From contig SEAD01000040.1 of the NCBI GenBank assembly GCA_004173355.1, forward strand, positions 1 through 35,388: 35,388 nt of DNA, given 5' to 3'. Within the stretch, counting starts at the first letter, position 1; each line of letters starts with the position of its first letter. This stretch comes from Chitinophagaceae bacterium. GTDB taxonomy: Bacteria > Bacteroidota > Bacteroidia > Chitinophagales > Chitinophagaceae. The notes under the pieces are model-generated. The model did no database searches. It had not been told where the DNA came from and worked only from the letters and a program-made list of their open reading frames with translations. This document shows positions 1 to 7,525 of the stretch, piece after piece. A program made the position numbers and the translations under genes.

Positions 1-68
1 TAACCGCAAGTGGGGGCCTTTGGCCGGCGGAGCGGGAAAGCCATGTGGCTTCGAAACGGTATTCGGAC

Positions 69-1664
69 TCAGGCCTCCTCTTTATGTATCTCCGAAGTAA
101 AATGAAACTTAATATCCGGGTTATTCGAAATCTCCGTATTCAGGAACCATTCGCTTTGCGCCAGGAACACCATCTGGTCATCCTTATCCGCCGCAATATT
201 CGTCTGCTTAAACCGCGCGAAATCTTCCAGCTTCTGTTTATTGGTGCTCGTCAGCCAGCAGGCTTTGTAAAAAGGCATTGAATTAAATACCACCGACGCA
301 CCATACTCATGCAGCAGCCGGTACTGGATCACTTCAAACTGCAGTTCACCCACACAACCGATAATCTTTTTTGTACCACCGTACTGGGTAAACAACTGCG
401 CCACTCCCTCATCCGTCAGCTGCATGAGTCCCTTCTCCAGCTGTTTGGTTTTCATCGGGTCCTTGTTTACCACTTCCTTAAAGATCTCGGGGGAAAAAGA
501 AGGGATCCCGGTGAAATAAAAATCCTCCCCTTCGGTCAGTGTATCACCGATCTTGAAATTACCGGTATCAAACAAACCCACCACATCACCGGCATAGGCA
601 TCTTCAATAATGCTTTTGTCGCGTGCCATGAATGAATAGGGATTGCTGAAGCGCACATCCTTGTCGAGGCGTACATGATGGAAGTATTTATTCCTTTCAA
701 ACCTGCCCGAACAAACCCGCAGGAACGCAATCCGGTCGCGATGTTTGGGGTCAAGGTTTGCATGGATCTTGAAAATGAAACCGCTCAGTTTGTCTTCTTC
801 CACATCCACTTCACGTGTAGTGGTGGCGCGGCTTTTCGGGGTGGGTGCAATCCGGATAAATGTATCCAGCATCTCCTTTACCCCGAAATTATTGATGGCA
901 CTGCCAAAGAACACCGGGGCAACCAGACCCGCCTGGTAGTCTTCCACATTCAGCTGGCCATGTACCATATCCACCAGCTCCACGTCCTCACGAAGCTGTT
1001 TTGCATCCGTGTCACCGAGCTTCTGGTCCACGATCGGTTCACCAAGATCCGTGACCGCCAGGGTGTCTTCCCCCTGCCCCTTTGTATTGGCCGTAAACAG
1101 CACGAGGTTTTTATCATACAGGTTGTACACCCCTTTAAAATCCTTCCCGCTGTTGATCGGCCAGCTCATGGGATGCAGGCTGAGCTTGAGCTCCTTTTCA
1201 ATTTCCTCCAGGAGGTCAAACCTGTTTTTACCATCCCGGTCCATCTTGTTCACAAAAACAATCACCGGCGTATCCCGCATGCGGCAAACCTCCATCAGCC
1301 TCCTGGTCTGGTCCTCCACCCCATTCACACTATCCACCACCAGGATCACACTATCCACCGCCGTCAGGGTCCGGTACGTATCCTCGGCAAAATCCTTGTG
1401 ACCGGGCGTATCGAGGAGATTGATCAGCGTGTTGTTGTACTCAAAACTCATCACCGAAGTGGCCACCGAGATACCCCGCTGCCGCTCTATTTCCATAAAG
1501 TCGGAGGTTGCGTGCTTCTTGATCTTATTGCTCTTCACCGCCCCGGCCACCTGGATGGCACCACCAAACAGGAGGAATTTCTCCGTAAGCGTGGTTTTAC
1601 CGGCATCGGGGTGACTGATAATCGCGAATGTGCGCCTGCGTTGGACCTCGTTGTGATACTTCAT
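69..1664 (-). CDS. prfC: Peptide chain release factor 3 (RF3)
   Basis: RF3 is a cytoplasmic translational GTPase that recycles RF1/RF2 from the ribosome after termination. The protein is 531 residues from the chosen start, close to the usual 525-530. The G1 loop SHPDAGKTT (about residues 17-25), the G3 motif DTPGHKDF and the G4 motif NKMDRD are all readable, together with the RF3-typical [12 protein letters not shown] switch region. The open frame extends further upstream, but that extension is basic, lacks homology-like character and overlaps the divergent gene, so the ATG at 1664 (MKYHNEV) is preferred. A -7 box TACCTTTG on the minus strand (1705-1712) lies about 40 bases upstream. It is divergent from the ABC permease. 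Recognition is by family motifs; confidence is high. Confidence 0.96.
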   Translation of the reverse strand: MKYHNEVQRRRTFAIISHPDAGKTTLTEKFLLFGGAIQVAGAVKSNKIKKHATSDFMEIERQRGISVATSVMSFEYNNTLINLLDTPGHKDFAEDTYRTLTAVDSVILVVDSVNGVEDQTRRLMEVCRMRDTPVIVFVNKMDRDGKNRFDLLEEIEKELKLSLHPMSWPINSGKDFKGVYNLYDKNLVLFTANTKGQGEDTLAVTDLGEPIVDQKLGDTDAKQLREDVELVDMVHGQLNVEDYQAGLVAPVFFGSAINNFGVKEMLDTFIRIAPTPKSRATTTREVDVEEDKLSGFIFKIHANLDPKHRDRIAFLRVCSGRFERNKYFHHVRLDKDVRFSNPYSFMARDKSIIEDAYAGDVVGLFDTGNFKIGDTLTEGEDFYFTGIPSFSPEIFKEVVNKDPMKTKQLEKGLMQLTDEGVAQLFTQYGGTKKIIGCVGELQFEVIQYRLLHEYGASVVFNSMPFYKACWLTSTNKQKLEDFARFKQTNIAADKDDQMVFLAQSEWFLNTEISNNPDIKFHFTSEIHKEEA

Positions 1665-1704
1665 AAAATTCCTGCGCGACCGGGGCCGCGGTTTTTTGAG
1701 GCGG

Positions 1705-1740
1705 CAAAGGTAACAATTAGCGGCCAATCGGCTACATTTG
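1705..1740. promoter_or_regulatory. Back-to-back promoters for prfC and the ABC permease
   Basis: Two perfect matches to the Bacteroidota -7 consensus TAnnTTTG face away from each other: TACCTTTG on the minus strand (1705-1712) serving prfC, and TACATTTG on the plus strand (1733-1740) serving the permease. They are 20 bases apart. The plus box ends only three bases before the ATG at 1744, so that transcript would have little or no leader. Confidence 0.6.
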
Positions 1741-1743
1741 CCC

Positions 1744-2997
1744 ATGATCCGTCGCAGTTTCGGCATTATCGTCAGCAGCTTCAGGATGGCCCTGCTTGAG
1801 CTTTGGAAAAATAAGCTCCGGACATTCCTTTCCCTTTTCGGGATCACGATCGGGATTTTCTGCATTATCAGTGTCATGGCACTCACCAGCAGCCTCGAAC
1901 AGAATCTCAAAAATGAGATCAACAGCATCGGCTCCAACACCCTTTACCTCGACAAGTGGGAATACACGGCAGGACCCAATGACCGCCCCTGGTGGTTTTA
2001 CCTCAACCGTCCGGTGCCCCGTTTCGCTGAAATAAAAGAAATAAAAGAACGCAGTCCCGATGCCCGTTACGCGGCATTCCGCATACAGATCACTACCGAA
2101 GTAGATTATAGCGGCAACCAGCTTTCCGGCGTCAAGGTGTATGGCATCAGCGAAGACTTTTCCGGCATCCAGCCCCTTGAATATTCGGAGGGCCGTTATT
2201 TCAGCAATGCAGAGTTTGACCTCGGCACCAATGTGATCATTATCGGTAACGAAATAGCAGAACAGCTGTATGGCGGACCCGCCCAGTCACTGGAAAAAGA
2301 AATCAATGTCAAAGGCCGTCGCCTGCGGATTGTCGGCGTGATAAAAAAACAGGGTAAACAAATGATCGGTGGCTGGGATTTCGACCAGTCAGTGATGATC
2401 CCGTACCGGTATGCCCGTTCCATCATGAACGAAGACAAGGCCGATCCGGTTATCATCATCAAAGGCAGCGAAACCATGACCAGCAAAGCACTCAAAGATG
2501 AGCTCACCGGCACGGTCAGGGCGATCCACAAACTCAGCCCCACCAAGGAAGACGACTTTTCCCTGAACGATATCAGCGACCTTTCGGCCTCCATTTCCGA
2601 AGCATTTGTGAGTGTCAACATCGGTGGTTTCGCCATCACCGGACTGTCACTGATCGTAGGCATGTTTGGCGTTGCCAATATCATGTTCGTGTCCGTCCGC
2701 GAACGCACCAGCCAGATTGGCCTGAAAAAAGCCATCGGTGCCAAAAGACGGGTAATCCTCACCGAATTCCTGCTTGAATCCACCTTCCTTTCCATCATCG
2801 GGGGACTAATCGGGTTACTGCTTGTCTTTATCCTGGCAAAAGCCGTCTCGGGCCTGCTTCCCTTCCCCGTTTTCATTTCGCTGAACAGCATGCTGGTGGC
2901 AATCGGCGTCTGCATCGCCGTGGGTGTGCTCGCCGGCTTCATCCCCGCATCACAGGCCTCCCGCCTCGATCCGGTGGTCGCGATCCGGAGTAAATAA
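1744..2997 (+). CDS. MacB/FtsX-type ABC transporter permease
   Basis: This is an inner-membrane permease subunit of the MacB/LolC superfamily, whose members use ATP hydrolysis by a separate ATPase to drive mechanotransmission and export at the envelope. The 417-residue protein shows the typical order: an N-terminal transmembrane helix after a [18 protein letters not shown] motif, a long periplasmic MacB core (about residues 50-270), and a C-terminal FtsX domain of three helices with [15 protein letters not shown] between the first two. The cognate ATPase gene is not beside it, so the partner must be encoded elsewhere. A TTG six bases upstream is also open, but it lies inside the -7 box TACATTTG, so the ATG at 1744 is chosen. 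The exported substrate cannot be told from sequence. Confidence 0.92.
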   Translation: MIRRSFGIIVSSFRMALLELWKNKLRTFLSLFGITIGIFCIISVMALTSSLEQNLKNEINSIGSNTLYLDKWEYTAGPNDRPWWFYLNRPVPRFAEIKEIKERSPDARYAAFRIQITTEVDYSGNQLSGVKVYGISEDFSGIQPLEYSEGRYFSNAEFDLGTNVIIIGNEIAEQLYGGPAQSLEKEINVKGRRLRIVGVIKKQGKQMIGGWDFDQSVMIPYRYARSIMNEDKADPVIIIKGSETMTSKALKDELTGTVRAIHKLSPTKEDDFSLNDISDLSASISEAFVSVNIGGFAITGLSLIVGMFGVANIMFVSVRERTSQIGLKKAIGAKRRVILTEFLLESTFLSIIGGLIGLLLVFILAKAVSGLLPFPVFISLNSMLVAIGVCIAVGVLAGFIPASQASRLDPVVAIRSK

Positions 2998-3002
2998 TCA
3001 CT

Positions 3003-3010
3003 TAATTTTG
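3003..3010 (+). promoter_or_regulatory. -7 promoter box of tsaD
   Basis: TAATTTTG is an exact TAnnTTTG match five bases before the tsaD ATG and directly after the permease stop. With the usual -7 to start-site distance the mRNA would begin at or next to the initiator codon, suggesting a leaderless or very short-leader transcript. Confidence 0.55.
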
Positions 3011-3015
3011 CGGAA

Positions 3016-4059
3016 ATGCCTGTAACTATCCTCGCTATAGAATCTTCCTGCGACGAAACATCCGCGTCGGTCTGCGTGGACGGTAAAATCCTGTCGAATT
3101 TTATCGCCAACCAGGCGATACACGAACGCTTTGGTGGGGTGGTTCCCGAACTCGCTTCCCGGGCACATATGCAGAACATTGTACCCGTTGTCAGCGAAGC
3201 CCTGAAAACCGCAGGCATTTCCCCATCCGGCCTCGATGCAATTGCATTTACCCAGGCACCGGGACTGATCGGCTCATTACTGGTGGGTTCACAATTCGCC
3301 AAGTCCATGGCGCTGGGCCTTGGCAAACCCCTCATTGCCGTCCATCACATGCAGGCACATGTCCTGGCAAACCTGATTCCTGAACGACGCCCCTCCTTTC
3401 CCTTCCTCTGCCTGACGGTCAGCGGCGGGCATACACAGATCGTGCTCTGCCAGTCACCCTCCCGGCTGACGATCCTGGGGGAGACGATCGACGATGCGGC
3501 GGGGGAAGCATTTGATAAATCAGCGAAGCTCCTTGGACTGCCATACCCGGGCGGGCCATTGATCGATAAATATGCAAAGACCGGGAATCCGGACCGGTTC
3601 CGGTTTCCCGAACCCAAAATTGCGGGACTGGATTTCAGTTTCAGCGGACTGAAAACCTCCATCCTCTATTTCCTGCAGAACGCAGGAACCAGCCTGGTGT
3701 ATAAAGAGGAATTCCGCGCCACGGAGGAAGAACGGAAAACATTTATCGAAACAAACCTGCCCGATATCTGTGCATCTATCCAGCAACGTATTGTAACGAT
3801 CCTTCTCAACAAACTGAAAAAAGCAGCCGAGGAAACAGGCATCAACGAACTCTGTCTCGCTGGTGGAGTATCGGCCAACAGTGGACTTCGCGAGTCATTC
3901 GGGCAACTGGGACGCGACAAAGGCTGGAACACTTACATCCCCGCTTTCGAATATTGCACCGATAACGCCGCCATGATCGCCATCACCGGATACCATAAAT
4001 TCCTCGCGGGCGACTTCGCACCACTCTCCGTTGGCACGGCTGCGAGGGCAGAATTTTAA
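3016..4059 (+). CDS. tsaD: tRNA N6-adenosine threonylcarbamoyltransferase TsaD
   Basis: TsaD transfers the threonylcarbamoyl group from TC-AMP to A37 of ANN-decoding tRNAs (t6A synthesis), acting with TsaB, TsaE and TsaC in the cytoplasm. The protein has 347 residues, normal for the family. The N-terminal ESSCDETS motif, the VPELASRAH segment, the metal-binding HHMQAH motif with His111 and His115, the SGGHTQ motif and the late LAGGVSANSGLR motif are all present. It is essential in many bacteria. It lies 18 bases after the permease stop with its own -7 box and is followed two bases later by the methyltransferase gene, so the two tRNA-modification genes probably form an operon. Confidence 0.98.
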   Translation: MPVTILAIESSCDETSASVCVDGKILSNFIANQAIHERFGGVVPELASRAHMQNIVPVVSEALKTAGISPSGLDAIAFTQAPGLIGSLLVGSQFAKSMALGLGKPLIAVHHMQAHVLANLIPERRPSFPFLCLTVSGGHTQIVLCQSPSRLTILGETIDDAAGEAFDKSAKLLGLPYPGGPLIDKYAKTGNPDRFRFPEPKIAGLDFSFSGLKTSILYFLQNAGTSLVYKEEFRATEEERKTFIETNLPDICASIQQRIVTILLNKLKKAAEETGINELCLAGGVSANSGLRESFGQLGRDKGWNTYIPAFEYCTDNAAMIAITGYHKFLAGDFAPLSVGTAARAEF

Positions 4060-4061
4060 CC

Positions 4062-4820
4062 ATGGGCAACAGTTATTTCCAGTTCAAACAGTTCCGGATC
4101 GACCAGGACCGCACAGCCATGAAAGTCACTACCGACGGGTGCCTCCTGGGCGCATGGGCGGCTTCAGTCATCGGGGAAAATGATGTCCCTGTAACCAGCT
4201 CCTCCCCCGCACAAAATCGCATCCTCGATATCGGTGCAGGTACAGGATTGCTGAGCCTCATGCTCGCCCAGGCAAGTAACTATTCCATCGATGCCATTGA
4301 AATCGATGAGCAGGCTGCGATACAGGCAGACGAAAATTTTGCAAACAGCAAATGGAGTGAACGGCTATCCATTATCCACTCCGATGTGAAAACCTTTGCC
4401 GGCGAGCAGGCCTACCAGGTCATCATCAGTAATCCACCTTTTTACGAGAACGAACTGAAATCGGGAAACACACCAAAAGACACAGCCCACCACGATGAGG
4501 GCCTTTCCCTCGCAGCATTGTTTTATGCCATTGACCAGAACCTGTCCGACGATGGAAAGTTATTTTTACTCCTACCGGTAAAACGGGAAGCAGACCTACA
4601 GAAACTCATGAACCTCTATGGGTTTTCCACGGACGAAAAAGTGTTGGTAAAACAAACCACCGCACATAGTCCATTCCGGATCATCATACTGGCATCCCGT
4701 GTGCAAAAATCCGGGGAAGCTTACCCGGCAAAGGTTTCAGAAGAATCAATAAAAGACGGAAACGGCGGATACACCGAATGGTTCAGCAACCTGCTGGAAC
4801 CATACTATCTCGCGTTGTGA
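4062..4820 (+). CDS. trmN: tRNA1(Val) A37 N6-methyltransferase, TrmN6/YfiC type
   Basis: This is a SAM-dependent N6-adenine methyltransferase of the YfiC family, which modifies A37 of tRNA1(Val). The SAM-binding motif DIGAGTG lies at residues 56-62 and the catalytic NPPF motif at 124-127, followed by YENELKSG as in YfiC homologues. The N-terminal FxFKQFxIxQDRxAMKVTTDG signature is characteristic of this group. Its length of 252 residues fits. It starts two bases after tsaD, consistent with a shared transcript for tRNA A37 modification. The exact target tRNA is inferred from the family rather than seen. Confidence 0.9.
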   Translation: MGNSYFQFKQFRIDQDRTAMKVTTDGCLLGAWAASVIGENDVPVTSSSPAQNRILDIGAGTGLLSLMLAQASNYSIDAIEIDEQAAIQADENFANSKWSERLSIIHSDVKTFAGEQAYQVIISNPPFYENELKSGNTPKDTAHHDEGLSLAALFYAIDQNLSDDGKLFLLLPVKREADLQKLMNLYGFSTDEKVLVKQTTAHSPFRIIILASRVQKSGEAYPAKVSEESIKDGNGGYTEWFSNLLEPYYLAL

Positions 4821-4830
4821 TCCGGGATGC

Positions 4831-6033
4831 CTATTTCCCATCGGCATAATCCTGCAGGTAACCGAAGTCCTTCCCCAGTTTACCCGCAGCCGCCATCGTG
4901 GCGCGCTCGATGATCGGCGACCCACCTTTCACGAGGTCATCCAGGATAAATTTAATCAGCTGCTCCCCGAAATACCGGGATGCATCCCTCGGCAACTCAT
5001 TGGGCAGGTTACCGACAGCCATTACATCGATGGAGTTGCCTTTGTACGGCGCCACTTTCTGCAGGCTTTCCTTGTCGATGCCATATACCGGATCCTCAAT
5101 GGTCTGGTCACCCACATTAATGGGCACAGACCCATCGGCATCATCGGTAATATCAGCAATGGTCTGGATTATAAAATTGGATGACTGTGCATCGGTTTTT
5201 TCAAAAAGCCGCGGCACTGTTTTGTCCCAGTACACGCCGTTCATCAGGATATCCGTCTGTTCGGTATACGGGAGGAAACGCGATTTGTACTGCCCGGGAT
5301 TGTCATGGAAGTCGCTCCTGCTATAGGTTCCATTATCCCGGTGTTCATACAGGTCTGCCCCTTTAAGATGCGTATAAACCGGGTAGGAGAAACGGCGTTT
5401 CAGGTAATCATCAGGTTCCACTTCATGGATACCCATCAGGTTCATCACTTCCACGATCCCATGTCCCACCCTTCCCGAACCCGTCACCGCAATCTTTACA
5501 TTGGGCAACCGTATCCCGAAATAGGTATGGATCAGTTCACGGAAACTTTTCTCCTTGTACACCCGCCCGAGCCTGAATAATCCGGTGCGTTCACCATAAG
5601 CCATGATGCCATTGTGCGCCCCGACCACACCGGCAAAAAACCCGAATCCGATAATCCGCTGTCCGTCCTCATGTTCGAGGCATTCATAGTCAACCAGCCG
5701 GATATTGCTGTCAAGGATTGTCCGCAGCAACAACTGGTTGTGGGGTTGTTTTTTTTTGGTATGGGAGAAAAACAGATACGTCTTGCCAGCGATCAGCTGC
5801 GACGGGGGTACTTCTTTTATACCCAACAGGATATCACATTCGCTGAGGTCTTCCACTACCTCCACGCCTGCTTTCGTGTATTCACGATCAGTGAAACAGC
5901 GTTCGGGCGATGATTGTGCCACTACGGTCACATCCGGTGAATTTTTCTGGATCCATTTGCATTGCGCAGGAGTCAGTGCCACACGATTATCTGCCGGTAT
6001 CTTTCCTTCCCTGATCAGGCCAATCTTTACCAT
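4831..6033 (-). CDS. Saccharopine dehydrogenase / lysine-ketoglutarate reductase-like oxidoreductase
   Basis: This cytoplasmic NAD(P)-dependent oxidoreductase belongs to the alanine dehydrogenase/PNT fold. The N-terminus IGLIREGKIPADNRVALTP is the AlaDH/PNT signature, KTYLFFSHTKKKQ and RLVDYECLEHEDGQRIIGFG resemble the lysine-ketoglutarate reductase half of saccharopine-pathway enzymes, and VTGSGRVGHGIVE is the dinucleotide-binding loop. It therefore probably makes or cleaves saccharopine or a related secondary amine; the direction is not determinable. The 400-residue form beginning MVKIGLIREGK (ATG at 6033) is chosen. A longer form from 6096 would translate through a perfect inverted repeat and adds no conserved sequence. 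It is convergent with the methyltransferase gene and follows the AhpD-like gene on the same strand. Confidence 0.8.
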   Translation of the reverse strand: MVKIGLIREGKIPADNRVALTPAQCKWIQKNSPDVTVVAQSSPERCFTDREYTKAGVEVVEDLSECDILLGIKEVPPSQLIAGKTYLFFSHTKKKQPHNQLLLRTILDSNIRLVDYECLEHEDGQRIIGFGFFAGVVGAHNGIMAYGERTGLFRLGRVYKEKSFRELIHTYFGIRLPNVKIAVTGSGRVGHGIVEVMNLMGIHEVEPDDYLKRRFSYPVYTHLKGADLYEHRDNGTYSRSDFHDNPGQYKSRFLPYTEQTDILMNGVYWDKTVPRLFEKTDAQSSNFIIQTIADITDDADGSVPINVGDQTIEDPVYGIDKESLQKVAPYKGNSIDVMAVGNLPNELPRDASRYFGEQLIKFILDDLVKGGSPIIERATMAAAGKLGKDFGYLQDYADGK

Positions 6034-6043
6034 CCCATTCTGT

Positions 6044-6085
6044 TTTACAACCACCGCGGGTAATCCGCAGGTGGTTGTAAAGTTA
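6044..6085 (-). promoter_or_regulatory. Hairpin/palindrome with -7-like box ahead of the saccharopine dehydrogenase gene
   Basis: TTTACAACCACC (6044-6055) and its perfect complement GGTGGTTGTAAA (6070-6081) flank a 14-base centre holding another GCGG/CCGC pair. On the minus strand a -7-like box TAACTTTA (6078-6085) overlaps the upstream arm, and the gene start follows 11 bases after the other arm. No T-tract follows on the minus strand, so this is more likely an operator or leader structure than a terminator. Confidence 0.55.
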
Positions 6086-6113
6086 AATGGATTCACCGAC
6101 GATCCCGCGGCTT

Positions 6114-6548
6114 TTACACAGGCATCATACCCGTGCTGATCGCGATCCGGTTCCAGGAATTGATGACCACCACAGCCATGATAATTTCCGCAGTTCCCTT
6201 TTCACCAAAATGTTTTACCGCTCCTGCGAAAACGGCATCTGACACGTGACCGGAAATTGCAGTTACCTGTTCGGTAAGCGCCAGCAGGGCCTGTTCCCGT
6301 TCATTAAAAAAAGGGGTATCCCTCCATGCACTTACCGTGTACAGCCGTTGTTCGGTCTCGCCTTTTTTGCGGGCATCTTTCGTATGCATATCGAGACAGT
6401 ATGCACAGCCATTCAGCTGGGAGGCGCGGATCTTTACGAGCTCGGTCTCCAGCGGACTGAGTGAGGTACTGGCGCTGAGTGCGGAGATCTCCAGCATCTG
6501 CTGGTAAGCCTGGGGATACACTTTGAAAAAATTGAAACGTTGTTCCAT
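6114..6548 (-). CDS. AhpD-like carboxymuconolactone decarboxylase family protein
   Basis: This is a small alkylhydroperoxidase-like protein of the CMD/AhpD fold; members of this type are usually redox proteins that reduce peroxides. From the ATG at 6548 it has 144 residues. The redox motif CAYCLDMH gives Cys48, Cys51 and His55, the CxxC plus proton-relay histidine typical of AhpD. An upstream ATG in frame adds ten residues without family resemblance. It lies 60 bases downstream of a Crp/Fnr regulator on the same strand, a pairing common in Bacteroidota, suggesting that the regulator controls it. The physiological substrate is unknown. Confidence 0.9.
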   Translation of the reverse strand: MEQRFNFFKVYPQAYQQMLEISALSASTSLSPLETELVKIRASQLNGCAYCLDMHTKDARKKGETEQRLYTVSAWRDTPFFNEREQALLALTEQVTAISGHVSDAVFAGAVKHFGEKGTAEIIMAVVVINSWNRIAISTGMMPV

Positions 6549-6608
6549 GATTGATTTGTTTAGGACACAAATCTCCATGGGAAACAGGGTCGTTCCACTT
6601 AACCTGGA

Positions 6609-7187
6609 TTAAGAAAGCTTTCTTTTGCCGCGGACTTTACTCAGGAACTCTGGTGTCATCCCGAGATAAGAGGCCAGCATGTACTGTGGTACCCGCTGCA
6701 CGAAATCGGGATAACGGCTCACAAACAGGTGATACATTTCTTCCCTCGAACCAGTGAAAATAAAGTTTACCCGGTTGATGGCCGCTGCATAGGCGCGTTG
6801 CATCAGGATCCTGAAATAACTTTCAAAACGGGGAACCTGTTCAAACAGTTTATCCCGCTCCGGCAGGTCAAGTACCAGGACAACTGCATCGTCCACGGCA
6901 TCGATGTAAAATCCGGAGGCCTTCCCGGTGTCAAGACTCTGGTAGTCGCACATCCACCAGTCAGGCAACGCAAACTGCAACACCTGTTCGGAACCATTGG
7001 GTTTTAGTTTGTACAACCGGAGTGAACCACTGAGCACGAAGTACAGTGAGGTACTGGGCTGGGATGGTTTCAGCAATACCTGTTTCTTCGGCAGTTCCCG
7101 GCAACGGACGGCTTCCGCTATCTGTTGGCCTTCTTCAACGGAAAGCTGTACAAAGCGTGCAATATGGCTCAGGAGTTTCTCATGCAT
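6609..7187 (-). CDS. Crp/Fnr family transcriptional regulator
   Basis: The protein has 192 residues, the common length of Bacteroidota Crp/Fnr regulators. The N-terminal cyclic-nucleotide-binding-like beta-roll covers about residues 20-115 (KKQVLLKPSQPSTSLYFVLSG, then LRLYK). The C-terminal helix-turn-helix reads PQYMLASYLGMTPEFLSKVR. No Fnr-type cysteine cluster is present, so iron-sulfur oxygen sensing is not supported, and the ligand is unknown. A perfect -7 box TACATTTG (minus strand, 7219-7226) lies about 30 bases upstream. The gene directly downstream encodes an AhpD-like protein, its probable target. Confidence 0.9.
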   Translation of the reverse strand: MHEKLLSHIARFVQLSVEEGQQIAEAVRCRELPKKQVLLKPSQPSTSLYFVLSGSLRLYKLKPNGSEQVLQFALPDWWMCDYQSLDTGKASGFYIDAVDDAVVLVLDLPERDKLFEQVPRFESYFRILMQRAYAAAINRVNFIFTGSREEMYHLFVSRYPDFVQRVPQYMLASYLGMTPEFLSKVRGKRKLS

Positions 7188-7203
7188 AACGGGCGGGAAT
7201 GGT

Positions 7204-7226
7204 TAAATTTGCGTCTGGCAAATGTA
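7204..7226. promoter_or_regulatory. Overlapping divergent -7 boxes
   Basis: TAAATTTG on the plus strand (7204-7211) and TACATTTG on the minus strand (7219-7226) both match TAnnTTTG exactly. The minus box fits the Crp/Fnr gene. The plus box points toward the microprotein candidate at 7233 and tRNA-Leu at 7353. Because the two promoters are interleaved, transcription from one could hinder the other. Confidence 0.55.
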
Positions 7227-7232
7227 CCGGAC

Positions 7233-7295
7233 ATGAAAAAATTCTTCTCCATCCTGCGCAAAATTTTTCTCCCGAAGAAAAGTTGTTGCCGTTAA
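7233..7295 (+). CDS. Possible basic microprotein, 20 residues
   Basis: A short open frame reads MKKFFSILRKIFLPKKSCCR and stops with TAA. It carries seven Lys/Arg residues interspersed with Phe, Ile and Leu, which looks like an amphipathic, membrane-binding peptide, and it ends in a Cys-Cys-Arg. A perfect plus-strand -7 box (TAAATTTG) lies 21 bases before the ATG, and a four-codon frame (ATG at 7222) ends in an overlapping ATGA at this start. It sits ahead of tRNA-Leu. Length alone makes a chance frame possible. I do not recognise a family, and no function is claimed. Confidence 0.33.
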   Translation: MKKFFSILRKIFLPKKSCCR

Positions 7296-7352
7296 AAGAC
7301 GTAATATTGCCAGCCCAATCCGGATACGGAGCGGGTTTCGCGGAGTTAACAG

Positions 7353-7434
7353 GCCCAGGTGGCGAAACTGGTAGACGCAGCAGACTCAAAATCTGCCGCC
7401 GCAAGGTGTATCGGTTCGATTCCGATCCTGGGCA
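7353..7434 (+). tRNA. tRNA-Leu, anticodon CAA
   Basis: The cloverleaf can be drawn completely: acceptor GCCCAGG pairs with CCTGGGC (7427-7433) with discriminator A. A D-arm GCG/CGC encloses AAACTGGTAGA, and the anticodon stem GCAGA/TCTGC has loop CTCAAAA giving CAA at 7387-7389. The variable arm is long (class II, as in leucine tRNAs), and the T-arm ATCGG/CCGAT encloses TTCGATT. CCA is not encoded. It reads leucine codon UUG. Confidence 0.97.
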
Positions 7435-7438
7435 CAGA

Positions 7439-7473
7439 AAAAGGGAAACCGGTTTATATCGGTTTCCCTTTTT
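7439..7473 (+). terminator. Intrinsic terminator after tRNA-Leu
   Basis: GGGAAACCG (7443-7451) pairs perfectly with CGGTTTCCC (7460-7468) across an eight-base loop, followed by five T. An A-run before the stem makes the structure usable on the other strand too. It ends the tRNA transcript. Confidence 0.9.
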
Positions 7474-7525
7474 GCATATTTCACCCACCTTTTTGCGCTG
7501 CACAGGGCCAGCATCGGAGTCCCAT

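Noticed and set aside
15-25. GGCC-TTT-GGCC inverted repeat near the window start, after prfC
   Set aside because: The stem is four pairs with no T-tract, too weak to call a terminator; the first 68 bases show nothing else.
675-1799. 374-residue open frame on the plus strand
   Set aside because: It lies antisense to prfC, whose GTPase motifs are unmistakable. Its translation is His/Arg-rich with no domain, a codon-bias shadow.
2196-3335. 379-residue open frame on the minus strand
   Set aside because: It spans the ABC permease and the start of tsaD in antisense. It is rich in Ser, Arg and Ile with no motif.
6034-6096. N-terminal extension of the saccharopine dehydrogenase-like protein
   Set aside because: The 21 extra residues are encoded by the inverted repeat and precede the conserved start IGLIREGK, so translation from 6096 is unlikely.
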